Assembly: GCA_002335605.1 (NCBI GenBank)
Contig: BEDY01000001.1
Coordinates: forward strand, 2,914,001 to 2,978,000
Source: Prillingera fragicola
Lineage: Eukaryota; Basidiomycota; Tremellomycetes; Trichosporonales; Trichosporonaceae
Direction: 5' to 3'
Length of the DNA stretch: 64,000 nt
Positions within the stretch are counted from its first letter, which is position 1, and the number at the start of each line of letters is the position of its first letter. Below, piece after piece: positions 21,957 to 32,623 of the stretch. Made by a program: the position numbers and the translations under genes. Under the pieces are notes generated by a model. It was not told the DNA's origin. It made no database searches and saw only the letters and a program-made list of their open reading frames with translations.

Positions 21957-23823
21957 TCATTTCGTCGCCTTTGTAGGCGTGTTGGCCGCCGACCCAGCCT
22001 TCTTGGCAAGCAGGCCCTGGAACTGTCGCAACATCAGCCACCCGTCTGCAGCCAAATACACGAAAACTCACAAAGTTGTGCAGCGCGGCATTCGGCACGC
22101 CCGCGCCGCGGTCCCCGGTAGGCGAAGTAGGCTTGGCCACCACCCTTGGGTCCTGCGTGTCGTCCACTCCCCCCTCCATCTCGGCCATTGCCCTCTCCAC
22201 GCCGGGGAGGTTGAGACCGCCTCCGCCCATCGGACCCACGACTCCCCCGTATCGCCCCGATCCGTCCTCATCGCGCGGCTGCGCGCCGCCTGCTGTCGCA
22301 CCGGCAGCGGCGCCCCCGGCCGTGGTCGCTGTTGCACTGGCGGCAGCGTGGCGAAAGGCAGCGTGTGCGCCGCGGTTCGGGTCTTTGAGGAGCACGTCCA
22401 GTTGACGCTGGAGAAACGCCTGCTCGCCCTCGCTCGTGGTTGTAACTGCCGTCGCGTTGGCGGGTTTGGGACGCTCGTTATCGGGCACCATGGCCACCCA
22501 CAGGTCCTCGAGTGCCTCCTCTTCGCTCTCGACTGTGCCGTTGGCGGTGCCTGCCAAGCGCGCTGTCGACGTCTCCCATGCCTTGCTGACGCGTGCGGGA
22601 TCAAAGCCTTCGCGCAAGACGTTGATCTTACCCCACGAGTCCCAGCCAGATGGAACCATGACGGCGTCGCGGTCAAGCACATTGGCGCGGTGGGGGAAGG
22701 GGAAGCGCGATGGAAGGGGTGCGGCAGCATCAGCGGCGGCAGGTGCTGCGTTCAGGGGAGGCGGGGTGGCGTAGAGGCGGTGGAAGAGGTACTCGCGAAG
22801 CAGCGAATAAGTTTGAGGCTGAGTGGGTGCTGTGAAGAAGAGTGTCGCGCCGTAAGCGAGGCAGATGGTACGCAGCACCTGCTGAATCCAGTCTGTCCGC
22901 TCTTCCCATCCTCCGCCCTTCATTCCCATCTCATCTCCAACCTGGTCCATGAGATCAGCTCGGGTACACACCACGACAATCGGCACGCCGCTGGGGTTGA
23001 GCGTCAACGTGCCACGTCCAAGTGGCAGAAGTGTGCCCAGATTGTTGTAGCCAGTGTGGGTAGGCGCACCACCTGCTGCCGCTGGAACAGTTGGCTCCGT
23101 GTAGTGTTGCAAATGCGATTGGACTATTGCCGTCAGCTCGGCACTTACGCGCTCTGTACTCACGTCGTGCGCGAAGCTCTTCTGGGTCTCCTGCTGCTCC
23201 TGCCCGCTCAGCCCACTGGTCGACCCAAGACAGCCACGTAAGCAGTTCTCGAACCATGGTCGACGGTTTTGACCAGTCGAGCACAATCACGACTGTCGTA
23301 TTCTAAACGTCAGCTCAACGTTACGGAGCTCAGGCACGTCGACGCACAGGCAAGGGCGATGGCGGCAACGAGACGTCGACGAGGCGCAGCAAGGAGGGGT
23401 GAGATGATGGTGGGTAAAAGATGGATACTGGAGGCGCGGCATCTGTGACAGAAAGGCAATCAGCAATGGCCTTACGCCACGCCACGCAGCGCACACACCT
23501 TCTTCGCGATCGTCTGCCTCGAGCACTTCGTATCCAATCGCCAAGGCCACGCCGGGCCGATCTTTTCGCTTGCCTACGAGCTTGTCAAGCAAGTGGCTGC
23601 GTCCCCTATGCCTCTCGGAGAGCAAGACGACATTCTTCCTTGCCAATGCCTTTTGGCGGTCGGCCGAGCGCAGAATGTCCGTCCATAGGTCGGTGCTGGC
23701 ACCCGAGCTCGAGCCGGCGGCGGCGGCACTCGGGGACCCCACGGCCTGCGGTGTCGCTGGTGCCGGCGATGAACGTGCGATAGAACGTGATGGGCGCGGC
23801 GAAGGGGTGGCTGGCGCCTGCAT
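21957..23823 (-). CDS. Cytoplasmic dynein light intermediate chain
   Basis: Exons 23499-23823, 23348-23442, 23164-23302, 22072-23123 and 21957-22022 give 558 residues. The protein links the dynein motor to cargo adaptors. The Ras-like domain is recognisable from IGYEVLEADDRE, NTTVVIVLDWSKPSTMVRELLTWLSWVDQW, NPSGVPIVVVCTRADLMDQVG and CLAYGATLFFTAPTQPQTYSLLREYLFHRLY, followed by the family segment LDRDAVMVPSGWDSWGKINVLREGFDP. The C-terminal half is an Ala/Gly-rich linker ending LHNFFQGLLAKKAGSAANTPT, a helix used by DLICs for adaptor binding. The phosphate loop position reads SERHRGRSHLLDKL and lacks the canonical Gly-Lys-Thr/Ser. An in-frame ATG at 23961 would add 46 residues; I prefer 23823 because the extension is Thr-rich and unlike the family. 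Confidence 0.88.
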
Positions 23824-24015
23824 CGTAAACTGGGTGAAAGTGAAGTCGCTAGTCGTGGTTGCTGTGGTTTCGCCAGTCGTGCATCGACGGGCGCGTCGGT
23901 GGCGGGGAGCACACGTGTAAATACTCCCGTTAGTCTGTGTTGTTGAGGTTGTAATCTGCATTTGCTGCTTATGACTATTTAACTACATGGTCTTATTGTG
24001 GCTGTTCACAGCATT

Positions 24016-25971
24016 CTAATAGCCCTGGTACTCGCCTTCGTAGCCATACGTATTCCCCTCATATCCTCCTTGCTGCCAGTATCCCTGTGGCGGATAGTAG
24101 ACGCCTTGGGCATCACCCATCGCCGCGTACGGATTGAACTGCTGCTGTGGATAGTAGCCTTGTGCAAAACCCTCGGGACCTGGCACAACAGCTGGGCCGT
24201 GCCCATGACCACTGTGGGTGTCATCTGATGCTGGTGACTTGGGAGTCGAGTCAGCGTCGTGGGCCGGCGGACGAATCGACACCTTTTGCGTGGGACGCGC
24301 GGGAACAAAGTATCCCATTTGTTGAGGGGCGTAAGGGTTGAGCGGCGAACCGGTCCGAGGGCGAACAGGAGGGGTGAAGCTCGGTCCAGGCGGCTGAAAG
24401 TAGCCTGGGCCAGAGAACGAGCCCCGGGGCTGGAACTGTGGTTCAGGAGTGAACGACTGAGGGGGGAAGTTGCGGGGATAAAAGTTGGGTCCACCTGGAG
24501 GACGAAAGTTGACAGGCGGGACAAAGCCAGGGTTGAACTCGCCTACCGGACCTACGACGGGGCCGGCTGGCATGTAGCCACTGCTCATCGAGCCGCTGTC
24601 ACTGCCAATGTGAGGGACTGGGGAGGGGTGGGATGGCGAGAATGAGGGAGGAGGGGGGCTTTGCACAGACGCATCCGTCGGCTCGGTGGATGGGTGAGCC
24701 TCGACCGCTACCCCTTCGGCATCACCAGGGAGTCGAACAGTCACAGCACCAGAGTCATGTAGCAGAGACTCAACTGCCGGCTGCGTGGCGTTGCCCTCAG
24801 TTGCCTTGGCGGCCTTGCCTGAGCGGTCTGGAGATGCCTCGGGGGTAGGAAGGTGGGCTGGGACGTTGGGAAAGGCTCGCATGTTGCCGCGCACAAAGCC
24901 TCGTCCGCGCCCACGCCCACGTAGAGCACGATTGGGGCGGAAGGGCTCTTCCGTTGACATTTCGACAAAGCCCTCGTGACCCCACTTGGACGATGACGAC
25001 GATGGCAATGGTTTGCGCGAGGGCCGCGTCATAGTCTGTGCCAGTTCGATTTCCAGCTTGTCCATCTCCGTAATGCGGGCACCACGAAGTGGCTCAGCGG
25101 GGGGAGGGGGAGGTACAGGCGCGTTAAAGGGAACAAAGCCCCCACGTCCGCGGCCGCGCGGACCACCGCGGAAGGCGCCGCGAGGCAGTCCCCGAGGAAC
25201 TCCGCGTCCGCGCCAATAGTCAGACATGGTGCGGAGGCCGGAGAAGCTGCTGTCACCAACGTTGCCTGACTCGTAATGACGTTGGTCGTGCATCCAAAAG
25301 TTTCCAACGCGAGGAATAAACTTGGGGTCTTCAGCAACGCGTTGAGTGTAGGCCGCACGGTTGTTACGCAGGCGAGGTTGGTCTCCGGCTGGCGAGGCGG
25401 CGGTCGCCTGCTCTGGGTCGTCGAGCTTGAGGACCGAAGTTGACGCAGTGAGTGACATGTCGGCCTCAGCTTCGGACGCCACCACAGCGTTCCGGGCAGG
25501 CTGACCAGCTGCGGCCTCGCGCTCCTTGCGCTTTGCTTCCTTGACCTCCTTGCGCTTTGCCTTCTGACGCTCCCTCTTGACAACAGCGCGCTCTTCAATT
25601 TTCTTCTTGTCGTCCTCTGTAAGCACTCGGAGAGCCTTTCCACCGCGTCCATGTGCACGCGCTGCCGCACCACGTCCGCGGCCAGTCTCGCCGCGGTTAA
25701 ACTCCTCGAAGGTGACCTCTTCGCCTTGGTCGGTCATGTCGGCCCAGGCAGCGGGCGTCGTCGAGTTTACGTCAGGAAAGACAGGCTTTCCAATATCTGC
25801 GGGTGACGCCACCTTTGTCTCTGAGGGAATGCCATCTGAGACATCGTCGGCGCCGCCCTCTGAACCCGATCCATCGCGACGGCGTGGCTTGCGTCGAGGC
25901 TTAGCCTTGGGCCGCTTCTTCTCGTCGCGGGAAGCCTGGGTTGAGGGTGGATGAGAGTCGGTATCAGTCAT
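24016..25971 (-). CDS. CASC3: Barentsz/CASC3-like exon junction complex protein
   Basis: Single-exon gene of 651 residues. The diagnostic region is the Btz/SELOR segment at about residues 210-260: RVAEDPKFIPRVGNFWMHDQR, then DYWRGRG and an Arg/Gly-rich patch (RGLPRGAFRGGPRGRGRGG). In animals this region wraps around eIF4A3 and stabilises the exon junction complex. Upstream are basic runs (RPKAKPRRKPRRRDGSG) and a long Lys/Arg/Glu helix (KKKIEERAVVKRERQKAKRK), both expected of an RNA-binding nuclear shuttling protein. The C-terminal half is disordered Pro/Gly/Tyr/Gln-rich (NFRPPGGPNFYPRNF, GYYPQQQFNPYA). A complete EJC fits an intron-rich genome such as this. The gene is divergent from DPH4. 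Confidence 0.72.
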   Translation of the reverse strand: MTDTDSHPPSTQASRDEKKRPKAKPRRKPRRRDGSGSEGGADDVSDGIPSETKVASPADIGKPVFPDVNSTTPAAWADMTDQGEEVTFEEFNRGETGRGRGAAARAHGRGGKALRVLTEDDKKKIEERAVVKRERQKAKRKEVKEAKRKEREAAAGQPARNAVVASEAEADMSLTASTSVLKLDDPEQATAASPAGDQPRLRNNRAAYTQRVAEDPKFIPRVGNFWMHDQRHYESGNVGDSSFSGLRTMSDYWRGRGVPRGLPRGAFRGGPRGRGRGGFVPFNAPVPPPPPAEPLRGARITEMDKLEIELAQTMTRPSRKPLPSSSSSKWGHEGFVEMSTEEPFRPNRALRGRGRGRGFVRGNMRAFPNVPAHLPTPEASPDRSGKAAKATEGNATQPAVESLLHDSGAVTVRLPGDAEGVAVEAHPSTEPTDASVQSPPPPSFSPSHPSPVPHIGSDSGSMSSGYMPAGPVVGPVGEFNPGFVPPVNFRPPGGPNFYPRNFPPQSFTPEPQFQPRGSFSGPGYFQPPGPSFTPPVRPRTGSPLNPYAPQQMGYFVPARPTQKVSIRPPAHDADSTPKSPASDDTHSGHGHGPAVVPGPEGFAQGYYPQQQFNPYAAMGDAQGVYYPPQGYWQQGGYEGNTYGYEGEYQGY

Positions 25972-26411
25972 CTGTCCGCGTTAAAACTGTTCCTTTCAAT
26001 GACGATTTGGGCAAAACCAACAATGGATGCACACGGCGGGCTGATGATATTGTTAGCATGGGTGGCGACCCAGGGATTAGGCACACTCACGAGATCAACA
26101 AAGACAACTGGGACAACTGCAGCACAGAGTCAGCTCTGCAGTTTGCAGGGAGCCCACCTACCCGTCGTCGTCTTTTAGCGAGCGTTCGACTGCCTGTTGG
26201 CGTCGAGTAGGGGTATTTCGAACAAGAAACTGGTGATGGAAAGAAATCAATGGTCGGTGACGGAAGGGGGAGGGTTCTTGAATACCAGGCAGTTGATCGT
26301 CCCTTAAGTGGGGGGAAGATGCCATTCCTCTTGCCACCCACAAATCTCGAAATCCGTAGTCTTTGCTGATCATTCTTGTCCATATCTCTGACACTCGCGC
26401 AGCCATAGCGC
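25972..26411. promoter_or_regulatory. Divergent promoter region, CASC3-like gene and DPH4
   Basis: A 440-base gap between two outward-facing genes. No defined site could be supported; a spliced 5' leader for either gene is possible. Confidence 0.4.
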
Positions 26412-26938
26412 ATGGTCGCAATACCGCTGCCAGACTACTATCACATCCTCGGCGTCGAGGAAGACGCTTCTGATGTCGACATTACTCGCGCATGGCGGCG
26501 CCTGGTCCTCGTGGTATGCAACGCTGCTTCGTGCCTCCACAATCCTGCTGACACACCGCTTAGAGCCATCCGGACAAGCAAGGCAGCTCAGAAAGGGACC
26601 TTGGATCACCAGACGCGGATAAAGACATCCGTCTTATCAATGAGGCGCGGGCAGTGTTGTCAAATGCACTGACGCGTGCCGAGTTTGATGCTCAGCGGAA
26701 AGCGGCTGCCATTCCGGCTCCAGCCGGCCCGCGCATTCGCGAGTACGTTTCGCTAGAGCACTTTACCCCGCACATGGCGGAGAATGAAGAGGATGAGCCC
26801 GAAAGATATACTCTGCCCTGCCGTTGTGGACAAGAATACGAAATCACGCTGCAAGATCTCGAGGCAGGTGTAGACGTTATCGGATGCCCAGGCTGCGGAG
26901 AGTATATTGGCGTCGAGTACGAGGAGATAGAAGAGTAG
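26412..26938 (+). CDS. DPH4: Diphthamide biosynthesis J-protein DPH4
   Basis: Two exons, 26412-26513 and 26564-26938, give 158 residues. The J domain starts at residue 8 (DYYHILGVEEDASDVDITRAWRRL) and the HPDK motif appears exactly at the splice junction (SHPDKQG). The C-terminal half is a CSL zinc finger: YTLPCRCGQEYEITLQDLE and IGCPGCGEYIGVEYEE with four zinc cysteines in two CxC/CxxC pairs. This combination defines Dph4 (human DNAJC24, yeast Jjj3), which assists the first step of diphthamide formation on elongation factor 2, possibly through iron binding. Length is normal. The intron interrupts the J domain just before the HPD motif, so an unspliced transcript would make no functional co-chaperone. 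Confidence 0.93.
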
Positions 26939-27082
26939 AATTGTATTGCACTGCATAGTCTATTGCACTTTCTGGCATTTATCAAACTGATGGGAGTGGG
27001 CCCCAGTATGAGAGGTTGTGGAGCTACCTGACACAGTGTGCTGAACACATCACATGTCAGTGCAGTGGTTTACTTGCATCAA

Positions 27083-27184
27083 TCTTCGCTAGTATATCGG
27101 TTAGTATAATCGCCTCTCAAGTGAGAGTGCCCCAGATTACTGGGAAGCGCGCGATAGAGCAGGGTTCGACTCCCTGGCGGAGAA
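27083..27184 (+). tRNA. tRNA-Glu (CTC) with a 30-base intron
   Basis: All arms fold. The acceptor stem pairs TCTTCGC (27083-27089) with GCGGAGA (27177-27183), discriminator A. The D arm is GTAT/GTAT with loop ATCGGTTA. The anticodon stem ATCGC pairs with GCGAT after the intron, loop CTCTCA then C, so the anticodon is CTC. The T arm is CAGGG-TTCGACT-CCCTG, which also serves as B box. The intron runs 27120-27149, directly after A37, and contains TGAGAG complementary to the anticodon region, as expected for introns cut by the tRNA endonuclease. The mature length is 72 bases before CCA. Confidence 0.95.
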
Positions 27185-27187
27185 TAC

Positions 27188-27193
27188 TTTTTT
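27188..27193 (+). terminator. RNA polymerase III T6 terminator
   Basis: A run of six T three bases after the discriminator base of the tRNA-Glu gene. Confidence 0.85.
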
Positions 27194-27357
27194 GCCTTCA
27201 GGGCAGCCTTTTTTAAGGTTCACAATCATTAGATTTTGCTACCTGTTATCAATAATTACGGCACGTGACGCCCTTTCGCGACACCATCTCCTTTGCCTTG
27301 TCGTGCACGTCAACACGAAGCGACCACTCCTTTGCTCAACATTCACACACCCGGGGT

Positions 27358-28690
27358 ATGCCTGCCTCATATTCCAACCAAGGTCTCACCGAGGCAGACG
27401 TCCACGCTTTCCACCTTGCTCATTTGGGTTTCTCAAGTCACGCAACCACCTTTCGCGTGCGCGGCGGAGATGTCAATGCGACCAAAACGAGTGAGTTGTA
27501 ATGGCAGTGAAACTGCAGCTGGACCTGACTACACGCCCCGTAGTATCTTCCGCGGATCCCCTCCCCAGTCACAAAGGCAAGTGGGCTTCACAAGCTGCAA
27601 CCGCGGCAGCGCCGATGGCGGCTAGTTCAAGTGCACGGGCAGTCCCCGACCCGTCGCCGACCTGTATGTAGACGCCGAGGACCAAACTCATGCCCTAGCT
27701 TTCCGCTCACAAGAGGAGAGGGGGTGTGGAACGCATGGTTCGCCCTCTACTCTCGGTACCGAGAACGCCTTATGCCGAACAGGCCCCTTGCCAGGTTCCC
27801 ATGTCGACGACGATCCACCACATGACATTGAGGCTGCACCCCTACTGGATCCGCGAAACAACCCCTCTCGTGTGTGCCGCCCCCGTATTTCTGACACGGA
27901 CATGCTCTTGTTCCATAGCTCTGTGATCGCAGCCCCACAACCTTCCCCACATTCCGGCACGGCGCCTGTCTCGACCAAATGTTCACCTCGCAAGTCACCT
28001 GTCATTGCCAAGGACGTGCCTGTAAATCATAACGATAGTAGTAGCAGACGTGCACGGGGTTCCTGCAAATCCCGCCCTGGTCGCGAGACATCCACCCCCC
28101 AAGAAGAATCAGCTGCCGCCACAATAAGCGTCAGGCGGCTGCAGCCGCCGTTCTCTGCGCCACCATCTGCCTCGGACGCGGCACCGCGTATAGCCGCTGG
28201 CATTGCCGGACGGCGTCCCAAAGTGGGGATGACGAAGCCTTCAACATCCAAGCCGGCGTCCGCAGCACCGGCACCGGTCTCGTCGGTGTCGTCCCCTCTC
28301 TCAACGGTGAAACGGAAGAATCCAGACCGCACTAGTCGTCACACACGCCCGCGCTTATCGGATTCGGACGTGTTCCACTATCATCAATCGCACCTCATCA
28401 CCGCCACAGTGGAGCAGGACGCCCTGCCGGTGTCGCGAACGTCGTCGGCGGCCGTAAGCGCAGCAATTCCGAGCTCTCCGGTTAGTGAGCTCGGTAGTTT
28501 CCTGATGCCTTCATCGTCGCCAGTGCCACACCGAGGTGATCGCGGTGAGCCTGGCCACGACGGTAATGGTGCCAAATTGTCCCCAGCATCGTTGCGCCAA
28601 GGCTTTGCTATTCTTGCACGTTTTGGCCTATCTAGCTCCCACACGGTACCAAAAAATTCTACCGGTCCTCACTGGGCGGTCGCGCGATGA
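27358..28690 (+). CDS. Ser/Pro-rich protein with a motif present three times, unknown
   Basis: I do not recognise this protein. Exons 27358-27490, 27544-27663 and 27699-28690 join in frame to 414 residues. Most of it is disordered: Ser, Pro, Ala, Arg. Within it a 14-residue motif occurs three times: residues 10-23 LTEADVHAFHLAHL, 148-161 ISDTDMLLFHSSVI, and 304-317 LSDSDVFHYHQSHL. The consensus is [LI][ST][DE]xD[VM]xx[FY]Hx[AS][HV][LI]; copies 2 and 3 are also preceded by RPR. Such spaced short motifs in a disordered chain suggest repeated docking sites for one partner. A basic patch (STVKRKNPDRTSRHTRPR) could act in nuclear import. Splice sites of both introns are GT..AG, and the frame is kept through all exons, which supports a real gene. 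No membrane segment is seen. Confidence 0.6.
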
Positions 28691-29201
28691 TAGCTCCTTA
28701 TCACTCTTTGGGAGTGCTCCGCAGTTCGTCCAGCACAAGGCGGAGGGCCGCGGGCGGCCAGAGACCTCGGGCGGGCTGCCCAAGGGCGGTGGAGCCAGCT
28801 GATGCCAAGGCTGTCAGCCTTGGCGAAAACCGGTCCCTGAATCAGACCATCGACCATTGTGCTTGGTAGATTCGCCCGTAGTCTCACCGGCGGCAACCAT
28901 TCGACCATGACGCAACGTTGCTCTATGGCGCCAAGAACCGCCAAGACGTGACCCTGGAGATGGCCACATTTTATCACACGTTGCAGCCACCCAGACCAAG
29001 AGTGCGTACCAGGGGTCCCATGCCTTGGCTCTTGGCCGGACCAACTCCGCAGGCCGTGTCCGAGGCCGGGAGGGCAAAGGTCCGGGGTCACCTGCGGCCG
29101 TCAGGATGGTCTGTACGGATGGGGAGGCATTGTATGCTCACATACTTCATGTATATAAGAACGGACGCCAAGCAATTCTTTGTCCTTTCCCCGTAATCGC
29201 A
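28691..29201 (+). promoter_or_regulatory. Upstream region of the ENA-type ATPase gene
   Basis: A 511-base gap between two rightward genes. A TATA-like TATATAAG lies about 50 bases before the ATPase start (near 29152), which would suit an inducible gene. No other site is clear. Confidence 0.45.
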
Positions 29202-32200
29202 ATGACTCTTGAGAAAGTCAACAACACATCTTCTGCCGCTGGACGTGATGAGAAGGAGCTCGCTCTTAGCCAGGGCTCCAGCACCAACACCTCTGGCACG
29301 GTGACTGGCGGAGCCCTCAACTTTTCTCCCCACACTGCCTCGGACCGTCAGGTCCTCGAGGCTCTTTCTGTCGACCCCAAAGTTGGTCTCGCCGACGAGG
29401 AGGCTGCCCGCCGTCTCACTCAGTATGGCCCCAACCGCCTCAAGCCCCCCGCCAAGCCGTCTCTGCTCAAGATTATGGGCAGGCAGACTGCCAACGCCAT
29501 GACTATCATTCTTAGTGAGTTTTCAGCGTTCCTGCAGAGTCCCAGACTCTGGTCAGGATGATCAAGACGGAAGCGGCGTGGAGCGGAGCCGGGGGAGGAG
29601 CGCACGTGTTTGTGTCTCCCTCCTGCGATATTTCCAAGTTCCGCACAGAATTGGTCCCCCAGAGATACGGTGGCTGACAGAATCCTTTAGTTTCCGCTAT
29701 GGCTGTATCGTTCGGTACCTTTGACTGGATCTCCGGTGGCGTCATTGCCGCCCTCGTCATTCTCAACGTCGCCGTCGGCACCTACACCGAGTGGGAGGCT
29801 GAGAAGACTGTCGCCTCGCTCGAATCGGTCGGTGCCCCCCAGGCCGTCGTAGTTCGTCACACCCCTACCCAGACTGTCACCAAGACTATTGCCGTCGATG
29901 AGGTCGTTCCTGGCGATATCATCCTTCTCAAGAATGGTGACATTGTTCCCGCCGACGGTCGTGTTCTCGAGGGTGTTTCCAACCTCGAGTGTGACGAGGC
30001 TTTCCTCACCGGAGAGTCGCTTCCCGTTGCCAAGCAGGCCGAGCCCGTCGAGGACGAAAAGTGCCCCGTCGGTGACCGTCTTTCCATGGTCTTCTCTGGT
30101 GCTCAGGTCACCAAGGGACGTGCCTACGCCGTGATCACCTACACTGCCATGGACACTGAGATTGGAAAGATTGCCGATGCGCTCTCCAAGAAGGCCGACC
30201 GCAGCGAGACTGGATTTGCCCGCTTCGTGTACAAGACCAAGGTCGCCCTTGGTCTTGCCGACACTACCCCGCTCCAGATCAAGCTCAACCAGCTCGCCTA
30301 CATCCTTCTCATCGCCGCGCTCGTTATCGCCGTCGTTGTCGTCGCCTCGACTGGTTTCCGTGACCTCCGCATGTCCATGGCTACTTATGCCGTTGCCGCC
30401 GCTGTCTCGATTCTGCCCGCCTCGCTTATTGCCGTCGTCTCGCTCACCCTCGCGCGTGCTTCGACCGACCTCGCCAAGCGTAACGCTCTTGTCCGTCGCA
30501 TGGATGCCATCGAGGCCCTCGCTGGTGTTTCCAACGTCTGCTCGGACAAGACTGGTACTCTTACCGTTGGCCGCATGGTTGTCCGCAAGATGTGGGTTCC
30601 CGCTACCGATGCCCGTGAGGGTGAGGCTGCCCCCACCGACACTGTCCGCGGCCAGGCCTACAGCTTTGAGACCGGACCGGACCCCTTCTACCCTCGTGGT
30701 GAGGTTACCTCGGACTCTATCTCACTTGCTCCCTCTGGCACTCTCGACCTCAGCAACGGCCGTGACTACGAGTCGGACACCGAGGACACTGTCGACATTC
30801 ACAACATGGAGGAAGGTCTTCGCCAGATGGCTCTCTGCGCCGCTCTCTGCAACCAGGCTACTCTTACCCGCCCCACTGGCGACGAAGGCTGGGAGGCCAA
30901 CGGTGACCCCACCGAGGTCGCTCTCCAGGTCGGTGCCCACAAGCTTGGCCACGGCAAGCCCCTCCTCACCGGTGACCACAAGCTCCACAAGACCCAGTCG
31001 TCCACCGTTCCCGGTGGCCGCCGCCAGTCGCTCCACCACGCCAACCCTGACACCATGGGCCGCTACGCTCAGCTCGTTGAGCACTCGTTCGACTCGTCCG
31101 TCAAGCGCATGTCTATCGCCTACCGCTACACTGCTCAGGGCGGCGGCAAGCCTAAGATTCTTTGCCTCATGAAGGGAGCCGTCGAGCGTGTCCTTGACCG
31201 CTGCTCTCGTGTCCGCGACCAGCCCATGACCGAAGAGACCACTGCCGAGATTTACAAGAAGGTCGACGCCCTCGCCAGCCACGGTCTCCGTGTCCTTGCC
31301 CTCTGTGGCAAGTGGGACAACACTCACGACGAGGCTACCGTCAAGGCTATTCCCCGCGATGAGTTTGAGACTGGCTTTTCGTTCCTTGGTCTCGTTGGTA
31401 TCTTTGACCCTCCTCGCAAGGAGTCGGCCGGCGCCGTCGCCGACTGCCACCGTGCTGGTATCACTCCCCGCATGCTTACTGGTGACCACCCCTCGACTGC
31501 CACTGCCATTGCCATGCAGATTGGTATTCTTGGCCGCACGTACCCCAAGGCTGCCGTCATGACTGGCCAGGAGTTTGACGCCCTCTCGAACGACGAGGTC
31601 GACGCTCTCGAAGACCTTCCCCTTGTCGTTGCCCGTTGCGCTCCCGAGACCAAGGTCCGCATGGTTGACGCCATCCACCGCCGCAAGCAGACCACTGTCA
31701 TGACTGGTGACGGTGTCAATGACTCGCCCGCTCTTAAGCGCGCCGACGTTGGTGTCGGTATGGGTACTGGTTCCGACGTTGCCAAGCAAGCCGCCCGTAT
31801 TGTGCTCACCGACGACAACTTCGCCTCTTGTATTCGTGCCATTCGCAAGGGTCGTTCGGTCTTTAAGAACCTGGCCAAGTTCCTGCTCTACCTCCTTTCC
31901 GGCAACGTTGCTGAAATCATTGTCCTGCTTATTGGTCTTGCCTTCCACGACGAGGAGAAGCAGTCCGTGTTCCCCCTCTCGGCTGTCGCCGCTCTGTGGA
32001 TCAACACTTTGGCTGCCGGTCCCCCCGCCATGGCCCTTGGTCTCGAGCCTACCGCCGATGACACCATGGACCTCGACCCCGACGAGTTCCACCACATCTT
32101 CACTTGGGAGTTCTACATCGACCTCTTCTTCTACGGCATTCTCATGGGAGCTGTCGCCCTCGCCAACTTCTGCATTGTCCTTTGGGGCTACTTCCCCGGA

Positions 32201-32623
32201 GACCTCGGCATCCGCTGCAACGAAGGCGACTCGGACCGCTGCTCGCCCGTCTTCCAGGCCCGTGCCACTTGCTTTGCCACTCTTGTCACGATTCTGCTCG
32301 TCCACTCGCTCGAGTGCAAGCACATGTCGCAGAGTATCTTCAAGATCCCCCTCCGCAACAACAAGGTCCTTCTCTGGTGTGTTATCAGTCTGAGTCTCAC
32401 GACTTTCCCCATCGTCTACATTCCCGTCATCAACAACAAGGTCTTCCTTATCGGCGCTCTCAAGTGGGAGTGGGGAATCATCTTTGGCATGATCCTCGTC
32501 TACTTTGCCGCCACGGAGTCCTTCAAGGCTTGCAAGCGCTTCTACCAGCACCGCCACAACACCCACCCTGACCGTGGTGTCTCGGACAAGTCTCTCCACC
32601 TGGAGAACACTATCCAGGTGTAA
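29202..32623 (+). CDS. ENA1: ENA-type P-type ATPase, sodium/potassium export
   Basis: Two exons, 29202-29514 and 29691-32623, give 1081 residues, the usual length of fungal type IID ATPases. These plasma-membrane pumps expel Na+ or K+ and give salt and alkaline-pH tolerance. Seen in order: cation-ATPase N-domain (LSVDPKVGLADEEAARRL), membrane helix pair, FLTGESLPV (about 211, actuator), the phosphorylation site SDKTGTLTVGR with Asp about 390, KGAVERVLDRCSRV (nucleotide binding), MLTGDHPSTATAIAMQ, MTGDGVNDSPALKRADVG (about 777), and C-terminal helices with SAVAALWINTLAAGPPAMALGLEP, typical of ENA rather than of Ca or H pumps. The 176-base intron splits the first membrane helix. Codons are strongly biased to C and T endings, suggesting high expression. 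Confidence 0.93.

Noticed and set aside
21934..23241. 435-codon plus-strand frame opposite dynein light intermediate chain
   Set aside because: Cys/Arg-rich shadow; the minus-strand exons give a complete known family.
27262..27267. CACGTG boxes (also at 10475, 13876, 45433, 48185 and 59410) as a shared regulatory code
   Set aside because: A 6-base palindrome is expected this often by chance in 64 kb of GC-rich DNA, and the flanking genes share no clear function.
30722..32599. 625-codon antisense frame inside the ENA-type ATPase
   Set aside because: Antisense shadow of a strongly codon-biased gene; the sense protein is complete with all P-type motifs.
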